The notes under the pieces: model-generated
The model's input: the letters and a program-made list of their open reading frames with translations, nothing else
What the model was told of the DNA's origin: nothing
Database searches by the model: none
NCBI GenBank assembly: GCA_016098155.1
Contig: JAAAJB010000333.1
Span: forward strand, 1-39,465
DNA: 39,465 nt
Direction: 5' to 3'
Source: Actinomortierella ambigua
Lineage: Eukaryota; Mortierellomycota; Mortierellomycetes; Mortierellales; Mortierellaceae
Position numbers and translations under genes: made by a program
Shown: piece after piece, positions 32,971 to 39,465 of the stretch
Layout: each line of letters begins with the position of its first letter
How positions within the stretch are numbered: position 1 is the first letter of the stretch

Positions 32971-33729
32971 CGTGGAGGAGGTCAGCAAGGGTAAAGAATC
33001 CGACGTGAATTGCAACCAATGGTGGGATATTTGAAAAGAGTTCCACGGACAGTAGCACCTTTTAAATCCCTTCGGCTGCTCTTAGATTGCCGTCAATCCC
33101 GGCTCCAAGCAACCAAAAACTCTTATTCGCCTAGTCCTCAATAAAAAACCATTCCTGATAGAAACATGTTTGGAAACCATCTGCGTCAAGTACATGTACT
33201 TTTTTTCAACGTTGGCCATGCAGTTGAGAAGAGGAGAGAAACACACCAAGAATGCATGCACGTCCTCAGTACTCGTGCGTCTCACTTTCTCACGTCCCCC
33301 TGCAAAAGAATCTCCGACATACGCATGAATATGTACCTCATTCGTCTAACGGTGAGTTCCCACCCCCTACGCAAGAAGGTATACTGAAAGAATTCGTTAA
33401 GATCATAGAGAGCCGGGGGGGGGGGGGGGAGATTTTGGCCCAACGAAGACGAGGGAATACCAATATGATAGTACACATCCACTTAGCCGCTGTGAAATTG
33501 ATACCATGTCCAGCTGCCAAGGCGCAGGAGCATTTAGATTCCCACCCTCTGATCTCTCCAACCCTCTTGAACATTTACATCCCGGTCCATGTAATAAAGA
33601 CATAGGCTGTTCTTAATTGTGGCATATCATATGTCAAAGCTTTCAAAGAGAAGGTGTATGGATCGCGACCTTCGATAGTTTAAATGATTTGTTCTTTCTT
33701 TTAATAAAGATCAAACAAAAAAAACATAT
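32971..33729. other. Spacer between array paralogues 2 and 3
   Basis: It contains the paralogue 2 promoter and a G run of about 14 near 33416-33429. No gene is supported. Confidence 0.55.
33061..33066 (-). promoter_or_regulatory. TATA-like element of array paralogue 2
   Basis: TTTAAA (context TTTAAAAGG on the minus strand) about 91 nt upstream of the ATG, matching the spacing of better TATA boxes in paralogues 3 and 4. Confidence 0.35.
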
Positions 33730-34592
33730 CTAGAACATTCTGTCGCAGGCTGTGCTGAAAACGTACTCTGCCGGGGTGATTTCCTTTGGGGAAGTAAGGA
33801 AATCGATGGTGTCGCGGACCAAGGTGATGCGAATCTTGGATGAGAGAGTTTCAGCATATTTTACCAAGAACTCCCCGTTGACACTGAGGACAGAACTGTT
33901 GATCTTGGCATCCTGTTTAGGGATGACGGCATTATTGTCGTCGTCGGTCTCAATCTTCAATGTCAAGTGGACCAGTTGGATCTTGACGGCATCGGATCCC
34001 TTGGGCTTGTCAAACACGACCAGGCTCAAGATCCAATTGGTCATACTCTCGTCCGGGATCAAACCCTGGACCAGATCACGAATGCCACGACCGACTAGAC
34101 CCCCGTTCATGGAAACCGCCTCGCGGACCATCTCCTCCAACTGGATCAACGAACCGGTAAGCGAAAGAGTCTTCTGGTTGTTCATTTCAAGGAGGAACCC
34201 GGGGAAGGTTGAAGCCTTCGTCAAAAAGCTGCGGAACGGACCTTCAAGCGATTTTGCGGGTTCCAATGACGGATTGAACCCAGTCTCCATAGCCGAGAAA
34301 GTCACAACCGAGGAAGCCGCAGCAGCGTGGTTTTTAGGGTTCTCGAAGATTTCCACCGGGGTAGCATCAGGATTCGTAGTGTCCACGCCAACAAAAATGG
34401 CGCCAGACGCAACTGCATTGGTGGACTGCCTGGCCATCACAACGACAGCTATCGTGAGAGGAAGGAGTCTCTGAGCGGTGAGTGATACTGAAAGCAAAAG
34501 TTAATCTTGATAAGGGTTGGAGTAGGTAGCTTCTATAGTAGCAACTGTCACATACCTGAACAGAGAAGAAAGAGCGACTTTGAGAGAAGCAT
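33730..34592 (-). CDS. Array paralogue 3: secreted protein of unknown function
   Basis: Exons (minus): 34592-34556 and 34448-33730; phase-1 intron of 107 bp in the signal peptide; 251 residues. N-terminus MLLSKSLFLLCSAVVVMARQ, with predicted cleavage near NAVA-SG. The mature protein starts GAIFVGVDTTNPDATPVEIF and carries NPKNHAAAASSV, STFPGFLLEMNN, LTGSLIQLEEMVREA, LVGRGIRDLVQGLIPDES, VFDKPKGSDAVKIQLVHLTL, AVIPKQDAKINSS and VRDTIDFLTSPKE. No Cys remain in the mature part apart from one near the C-terminus (ACDRMF). The closest relative is paralogue 4, in both protein and flanking DNA. A TATA box lies 84 nt upstream. Confidence 0.82.
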
Positions 34593-34675
34593 TGTGGAGG
34601 ATGTCAATAGGTGTGAAGGAAACGAGGTCAACTATTACCAGAGGTAGAGGATACGAAAGTTGTGGGAGTTTAGGC

Positions 34676-34682
34676 TTATATA
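34676..34682 (-). promoter_or_regulatory. TATA box of array paralogue 3
   Basis: TATATAA on the minus strand, 84 nt upstream of the ATG at 34592. Confidence 0.6.
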
Positions 34683-34812
34683 GCCTAGAGACACTCTTAT
34701 TCTTCGAGGGGTCGTGGGAGTGAGAACATTTCGATTCGCAAGCAACAGCCTTGACCACACATAGGATAAATGCTGGCAGACCTATCAGACGTTTGATTTG
34801 GTCAGACAAGTA

Positions 34813-35339
34813 GCTCCTGACGATGATTAGCCTATCTCAAGCCATGAAGCGAGTGGTGTGGGACTATCATGCAAGCCCTCATCAGAGTGTATGCATGCGT
34901 CAAAATACCCCCTGAATAGGGTGAATGTTTGTCTTGCGTTCTTCGCGGATATGACACAGACTAAGAGTCTACCACACACATTCACGGCTGGCCTGGTCAT
35001 CTCAGAATGGGAAATACTCACCCCCTTTTTTCACCTCTCCCAAGGAGTCAATGGTGCAAATGAGGAGATGCGAATGATAAGAGCTCATGTCTGAGGACCA
35101 CGGCATCAACTATCGGCAACCCACAAGCGTAGAATCTAGTTTCTACAGACTTTTATTTTCATCCGACAAGAATGAACCTCGGGCCTTCATTCCCCCGGAT
35201 GGATCTGCACAGTGATCATCCCCAAGTGGGTCTGACTGGCCATGTCCTGTCCAGATGACAAGAGTCCGTCTTCCTGGCTCTGTGCCATTGCTCTTCTCAC
35301 GACATACATCAAATGATATCGAGGCACAAACGTATGTAT
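34813..35339. repeat. Segmental duplication, copy A (upstream of paralogue 3)
   Basis: This non-coding DNA is collinear with 36627-37017 upstream of paralogue 4. Shared blocks include an AGAATCTAGTTTCTACAG-type block (35131 versus 36821, one mismatch) and an identical 19-mer GAGGCACAAACGTATGTAT (35321-35339 versus 36999-37017). Similarity is patchy with small indels, so the duplication is not very recent. Confidence 0.75.
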
Positions 35340-35395
35340 CAAATAGACGTTTATCGTGAAAGAGTAATGAGACATGAAATTGAATCTGTGTGGAT

Positions 35396-35401
35396 TTTAT
35401 T
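35396..35401 (-). terminator. Probable polyadenylation signal of array paralogue 4
   Basis: AATAAA on the minus strand, about 148 nt past the stop. A homologous signal lies at 38579-38584, about 145 nt past the stop of the fifth, decayed copy. Confidence 0.4.
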
Positions 35402-35548
35402 GCCCTATTAGTTGGCAAGTATTATACCGGTGTGTCTATTATGTGTGACCTGACAGGGTTGATCACCAGAATGACATAGAAATTGAAGAGGAGGAGGGAG
35501 AGGCGGAATGGTGCACGATGAATCCAACATTCCGAACCCAAAGGAGAG

Positions 35549-36411
35549 CTAGAGCATCCCGCGGCAGGCTGCAGCGAAAGTTTCATCCTTAGAAATAACC
35601 TTGGGGGAGGTGAGAAAATCGATGGCGCGGCGAACCTTCATGGTGGGAATAATCTTTACGAGGGCTTCAGCCTGTGATGTCAGGTACGACTGGTTGACCT
35701 TGAAGACGGAACTCATGACCTTGGCCCTCTGTACAGGGATGATGGCGGTATAGTCTTCGTCAGTCGTAATATCCAAGGAGATGTGAACCAGTTGGATCCT
35801 GACGTCTTCGGATCCACGCGGTTTTTCGATCACGATCAAGCTCAAGGTCCACATATCCAAGGTCTTGTCCGGGATGTAACCTGGGACTAGATCACGAATG
35901 CCACGACCGATCAGAACCTTGTTGTCGATAACCACTTCGCGGACCATCTGCTCCAATTGGATCAATGAACCAGTCAGCCGAACCATGAACTGAGCGTTAT
36001 GCTTCATTTGGAACCCAGAGAAGGTTGAAGCGCGCTTCATAAAGTCAAGGAATGGCTGTTCAAGCGATTTTGCAGGTGCCTCAGACGGGGTGAACTGGGC
36101 TCTCTCAGCCAAGAAGGCCAGGACTGATGCAGCCGCGGCGGCGTGGTTACTGGGGTTCTTGAAGATTTCCGATGGGGTAGCATCGGGATCCGCAGTGTCT
36201 TCGCCAACAAAAATGGCGCCAGAAGCAACTGCGCTGAAGGACTGCCTTGCCACCACAACGACAGCTATCGTGGAAGGAAGGAGTCTCTGAGCCGTGAGTG
36301 ATATTGGAGGTAGGAGTTGCTATTGGCGAGGGTTGGATTGGGTAGCTTTTATGGTAGCAACTATCACGCACCTGAGCAGAGAAGAAGAAGAAGCGACTTG
36401 GAGAGAAGCAT
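35549..36411 (-). CDS. Array paralogue 4: secreted protein of unknown function
   Basis: Exons (minus): 36411-36372 and 36264-35549; phase-1 intron of 107 bp at the same place as in paralogues 2 and 3; 251 residues. N-terminus MLLSKSLLLLLCSAVVVVAR, with cleavage near SAVA-SG. Family blocks: GAIFVGEDTADPDATPSEIF, NPSNHAAAAASV, LTGSLIQLEQMVRE, LIGRGIRDLVPGYIPDKTL, VIEKPRGSEDVRIQLVHISL, AIIPVQRAKVMSS, VRRAIDFLTSPK. The usual TFPGF block reads STFSGF here. The C-terminus ends in a single-Cys ACRGML, parallel to paralogue 3. A TATA box lies about 92 nt upstream. An in-frame GTG near 36256 lies inside the signal peptide and was not used as start. Confidence 0.82.
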
Positions 36412-36502
36412 TATGGAAGATATCAGTGGGTGTGAAGGAAATGAGGTCAACTAAGTACATCCAGCGGTAGAGGATTCGAAATTTCTGAACGTTTAGGTTA
36501 CC

Positions 36503-36509
36503 TTTTATA
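36503..36509 (-). promoter_or_regulatory. TATA box of array paralogue 4
   Basis: TATAAAA on the minus strand, about 92 nt upstream of the ATG at 36411. Confidence 0.6.
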
Positions 36510-36626
36510 GCCCTGTAGCCACGCACGATTCTTCGGGGAGAGGAGGGTCGTCAGGGGTGAAAGCTTTTTACCACACAGAGTAACAAATGCCATTCGACCA
36601 CCTTCAGGTTCAATTAGACCACATAA

Positions 36627-37017
36627 GTTGCTCCCATCCACGATCGGCCTACCTCAGAGCATGAAGAGAATGGAGTGAGACTATCATGCTGTAACACAAA
36701 TACAGAGTCTATCATAGTCCTCAGGACAAGAAATACCTACCCCCTTCTCCTCTACCTCTCTCGAGACGTCAAAGGTGCAAAGATAGGGGCAAGAGTCGAC
36801 GTTTGATTCACCACAAATGCAGAATCCAGTTTCTACAGGCCTATTTTATCTAGCGTGAATGGGTTTAGAGCACACATGCCCCCAGATGGATCCACACGGC
36901 GATCGGTCCTCTGGTGGGCCTGATCGAACGCGACCAGATGACATGAATCACGTTCCCAGCTCTGTGCCTTAGTTCTTCTCACATCCAACAAATGATCCGA
37001 GGCACAAACGTATGTAT
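36627..37017. repeat. Segmental duplication, copy B (upstream of paralogue 4)
   Basis: Counterpart of 34813-35339. It ends 22 nt before the Helitron-like element, whose insertion separates it from the flank of the fifth copy. Confidence 0.75.
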
Positions 37018-37039
37018 GAAATATACATACAAATACAAA

Positions 37040-37050
37040 CTAGCAGCTTC
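37040..37050. repeat. Left 11-bp terminal inverted repeat of the Helitron-like element
   Basis: CTAGCAGCTTC, an exact reverse complement of 38544-38554. Confidence 0.9.
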
Positions 37051-37051
37051 T

Positions 37052-37071
37052 CCCGGCGGTAGCCCGCCGGG
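37052..37071. repeat. Terminal hairpin of the Helitron-like element
   Basis: CCCGGCGG-TAGC-CCGCCGGG: a perfect 8-bp stem with a 4-nt loop, 8 nt inside the CTAG end. This is the hallmark of a Helitron 3' terminus. Confidence 0.9.
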
Positions 37072-37138
37072 CTTTTCACCCTCTTTCACGTACTCCTGCT
37101 ATTTCTATGAGAGAAGCACAAAGTTATGAGGTGGTGCG

Positions 37139-37480
37139 GGGTAAAGCGAAGGCAACCTGTATAACATTGTCCTGCGATATGTCGGTCACGATGAGCCTTG
37201 TTCCATTGCAATGACCCATTGCAGGATCGATATTGCGTATGCAGATGACCGGCGGTCCCCTCTTTAGTAGCAGCTGATGGGGAGGGAAATCGCGAGGGGC
37301 GAAATCTTTGAGCTTACTCCGTGGAAGTGGGCCGAATCCGTTGCCATTGAGGGTGCCTTTTCGTCATTAATGTGCATGTCTTGGGCCACGTAGACTTTGA
37401 CGGCCTCGCTAGCGTTGAACATGTCTGTAGCAAGCTTATTTATGCGATCGACATCATAACGGCGATGGAGAGAGAATGAC
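37139..37480 (-). pseudogene. Helitron helicase (Pif1-like) C-terminal remnant
   Basis: Minus-strand translation in shifting frames shows YDVDRINKLATDMF and YVAQDMHINDEKAP, then DFPPHQLLLKRGPPVICIRN followed by a DPAMGHCNGTRLIVTDI block. This order (N-D-x-V-D-x-I-N, PPHxLxLKxGxPV, L/I-R-N-x-D-P-x-x-G-x-CNGTRL) is the end of the Pif1-type helicase of Helitron transposases. The frame changes near 37320, and the ATPase core upstream is missing, so it is a fragment. Confidence 0.82.
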
Positions 37481-37504
37481 TATCGACAAAACGCGATGGG
37501 AGGT

Positions 37505-38060
37505 CTATGGTCGGATCATCATTGTCGCAAACCAAGTGTACGCCTTTAACTTGCCCAGAACGTGATTCTTAGAGATATCCCCCAGGAACGACGCCACTTT
37601 CATGTGGAAAACTGGGGCACACAAGTCTGACCTGTCAGATGCAGACTGTCCTGGGCCTAGCTTCTCAACAATCTCGTCCCAGGCCCCGTTACAGGCGAAC
37701 GTCACGAAGAGATCCGGCTTGCCTAATGTTGACACTCACGCCATTGCGTCTCGATACTGCCCGTACATGTGGTGTGGACCACCAGTGAAAGAGGGGGGCA
37801 GGAATACCCTTTTTCCAACTTCATCGGCTGTTGCCTCTGATTCATTGACGATTACATCGGTCAACCCTATGCTCAGCTTCCAACCGCCTCATTGACTTAA
37901 ACAATGAGAGGGTTAGAAGCTGAGCCTAGGTCAGCCCGTTGAGACTGCCATAGCGGAACAAGTCTTCATTTTTTTTTAATGTACGACAGCCGACACGCCT
38001 CCGCCTTCAAGTACATGTCCACCACGAACTGGTAAGCCAGTCTTCCCAGAAGCCACAAAA
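37505..38060 (-). pseudogene. Helitron_like_N domain remnant
   Basis: Minus-strand remnant with the order GRLAYQFVVDMYLKAEACRL, then VGKRVFLPPSFTGGP, HHMYGQYRDAMA and LGKPDLFVTFACNGAWDEI, then a DRSDLCAPVFHMK block. These match the Helitron helicase-like N-terminal domain (the ...LP-SFxGGP...YQDAM...GKPDLFxTFxCNP... pattern). It is broken by a frameshift at an A run (plus 37971-37979) and by in-frame TAG and TGA codons. Similarity stops abruptly after KAYTWF near 37530, where the Rep and helicase core has been deleted. Confidence 0.85.
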
Positions 38061-38360
38061 ATGTGAGGAGCGATTCTCACCATTTGCCGCGCCTTTGGTT
38101 GAGTCGTCGTCGCTATCAGAGAGGGGCTCCGTCATGAAAGGCACCTTGCAGTCGCTGGAGTCAGAGGTAGAAGTTAATTCGACGTCAGTATCGGTCTCGC
38201 AGTCAGCCATCATGGCCTCGCCTGCGATAACCACGCTTTCGTCATCTGCTATGGTCTTCGCTATGACCATTAACAAGGCAAGGGCCAGACGCTCAACCAT
38301 GAAGATGTTTACCTGCGAAATCCTGTCTTTTCCCGAGGCCAACTTACGCTGCACCTTCAA
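38061..38360 (-). other. Acidic open stretch inside the Helitron-like element
   Basis: The minus frame carries an Asp/Ser/Glu-rich segment (ETDTDVELTSTSDSSD) upstream of the Helitron_like_N remnant. It may be the element's own N-terminal linker or captured host DNA; I cannot tell which. No known domain is visible. Confidence 0.3.
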
Positions 38361-38543
38361 GATGGCACAACTCTTCCAGCTGGAAAGTCTTAACGAGCGA
38401 TCATGGCTGCATTTAGAGCAAAGAGGGCACGTTTATAGAAGAGTTGCATATCATTCATTGTGTGATTCAAAATAAATCCCCTCCCTTCTTATAGAGAAAA
38501 GGTGATAGAGTAGATGAAAGAGAGAGAGATTAGCCCGGCAGGC

Positions 38544-38554
38544 GAAGCTGCTAG
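38544..38554. repeat. Right 11-bp terminal inverted repeat of the Helitron-like element
   Basis: GAAGCTGCTAG, the exact reverse complement of 37040-37050, followed by host T at 38555. Confidence 0.9.
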
Positions 38555-38728
38555 TCGGATCGAATTTTGCTCAGTGCTTTTATTGCTATAAAATATTGCC
38601 AAGTAGGCTGGAACAAATGGCATGACAGAGCTTTTCGCAAGACACTATCAAGAACAGAACAGACGAAAAGGGCGAAGAATTGGCAGAATGGCGCACGATG
38701 GACCCAATATGATAGACCCAAAGAAGAG

Positions 38729-39291
38729 CTAGAACATCCTGCGGCAAGTTGCAGCGAAGAATTCATCTTCAGTAGTTGCCGGGGTAGTGAGGAACTTGAT
38801 GGCGTCGCTAACCGAAGAGATGGCAATTCTCTCTGCGAGTTGGCCAGCATTTTCTGCCAAGAGTGTCTTGTTGACTCTGAAAACGTAACTGGTAATCTTA
38901 GCAGTCTGTGGAGGGAAGTAGACTCTATTGTCGCGGTCTTTCGTGATTGCCAAGGAGACGTAGACCAGCTGGATCTGGACATCGTCGGATTCATGGGGCT
39001 TGTTAATCACGACCAGGCTCAGGATCCATTCTTCTAAGGAGCCTTCTGAGACGTATCTAGGGACAAGTTCACGAATGCCACGACCGACCAGAGCCCTGTT
39101 CTCGATAGGCGCATCTCTAACGGCATCCTCTAATTGGAGCAACGAACCAGACAACGGCGGCCCACAAATCTGAAGAATGGCCCTACAAGCGATTTTGCAG
39201 AACTCGTTGACGGGGTGAACTGAACGTTGTCAGCCGCGTGAACCACGATCGATGCAGCCGCAGTGGCGTGGTTTTTGGGGCTCTCGAAGAT
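38729..39291 (-). pseudogene. Array paralogue 5: decayed copy of the secreted family
   Basis: The minus-strand frame 39154-38729 carries family blocks from SGSLLQLEDAVRDAP through LVGRGIRELVPRYV and INKPHESDDVQIQLVYVSL to FLTTPATTEDEFFAATCRRMF, ending at TAG. Upstream in another frame lies IFESPKNHATAAASIVV followed by FTPS and AKSLVGPFF. Between them (about 39165-39182) some 20 residues, including the TFPGF block, are missing and the frame shifts. A TAA just upstream of IFESP and the absence of the signal peptide and first exon show 5' truncation. The 3' flank, including the poly(A) signal, is collinear with that of paralogue 4. I interpret it as a pseudogene. Confidence 0.78.
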
Positions 39292-39465
39292 TTGGAGAAC
39301 GGCTTTTTATGTATGTGGGGTAAATGTATGTAAAGGGGTAAGGGGGAAAAAAGGGCATGTGTGGCCAAATTTGGAGCAGGATGACCAATTTTACTGCTCC
39401 ACTCCCCTCCGATGCTTGGGTTGCTCTTGGACAAACACACCTTCAATCGAACTTCCCCTCCCCGG
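39292..39465. other. Unrelated DNA at the break point of paralogue 5
   Basis: Similarity to the array units ends here. The sequence is G/T- and CT-rich, without recognisable features. It may mark a rearrangement junction, but the window ends. Confidence 0.4.

Larger units (their letters stand above)
37040..38554 (-). mobile_element. Degenerate Helitron-like element with asymmetric inverted ends
   Basis: A 1515-bp element with coding remnants on the minus strand. Its ends are an 11-bp perfect inverted repeat: CTAGCAGCTTC at 37040-37050 and GAAGCTGCTAG at 38544-38554. Read on the minus strand, the left end is a canonical Helitron 3' end: an 8-bp GC stem with 4-nt loop (37052-37071), an 8-nt spacer, CTAG, then host T. 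Host bases are A at 37039 and T at 38555, and there is no target-site duplication, as expected for rolling-circle insertion at AT. The right end repeats the terminal 11 bp and the distal hairpin arm (GCCGGGCT) but lacks the proximal arm. Inside are remnants of the Helitron_like_N domain and of the helicase C-terminus with a large internal deletion and stops, so it is non-autonomous and dead as a coding unit. Confidence 0.82.

Noticed and set aside
33752..34474. 240-codon plus-strand frame opposite array paralogue 3
   Set aside because: It is the antisense shadow of the real gene; no signal peptide or domain, and the minus strand matches the paralogues.
38007..38475. Open frames on both strands in the right part of the Helitron-like element as host genes
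   Set aside because: They overlap the transposase remnant or element end and show only Ser/Asp or Ser/Thr composition bias; kept as an unassigned element segment.
1..39465. CRISPR arrays, rRNA or tRNA genes
   Set aside because: No regularly spaced direct repeats and no cloverleaf with A and B boxes was recognised by eye; a tRNA scan was not possible, so a tRNA cannot be excluded.

Overview
The window is nuclear DNA from a fungus. The genes are broken by short GT-AG introns, mostly about 60-240 bp, with T- or CT-rich 3' ends. The gene set (VPS8, an Arb1-like RNAi factor, an F-box protein, secreted lectin-like and effector-like proteins, a Helitron relic) fits an early-diverging filamentous fungus. 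The style of gene and low-complexity DNA recalls Mortierellomycota, but that placement is an inference from general appearance. A 10-N gap at 21904-21913 shows this is a draft scaffold.

Left part (1-9.0 kb), minus strand: a secreted protein with three lectin-like repeats (476-1060); a five-exon type II membrane glycosyltransferase-like protein (3043-6180); and a three-exon Arb1-like protein (7201-8797), the family of the Argonaute siRNA chaperone subunit. The Arb1-like gene diverges from VPS8 across an 874-bp spacer that carries a 27-C run.

Centre (9.7-27.2 kb): a seven-exon, 2566-residue VPS8 (CORVET tethering subunit with beta-propeller and C-terminal RING); a small secreted protein (18886-19323); a convergent acyltransferase of the alcohol acetyltransferase/condensation type (19511-21145); an intronless F-box protein (22566-23690); and an eight-exon FAD monooxygenase whose flavin-contacting GD motif is assembled through exons of 11 and 22 nt (24897-27178).

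Right part (28.1-39.3 kb): an array of five related minus-strand genes of a family I do not recognise. The first (28140-29131) has no signal peptide, and its start codon is split by an intron. The next three (32060-32970, 33730-34592, 35549-36411) encode secreted proteins of 251-265 residues with the same phase-1 intron inside the signal peptide. The fifth (38729-39291) is a decayed copy. The two youngest units are duplicated together with their upstream DNA. Between units four and five lies a 1515-bp degenerate Helitron-like element (37040-38554). It has an 11-bp perfect terminal inverted repeat, a terminal hairpin followed by CTAG, A/T flanks without target-site duplication, and fragments of the Helitron_like_N and Pif1-type helicase domains on the minus strand.

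The genes do not form one pathway. The most unusual items are the secreted paralogue array, the split start codon with its ATG-TAA start-stop in the unspliced RNA, and the Helitron relic with asymmetric inverted ends.
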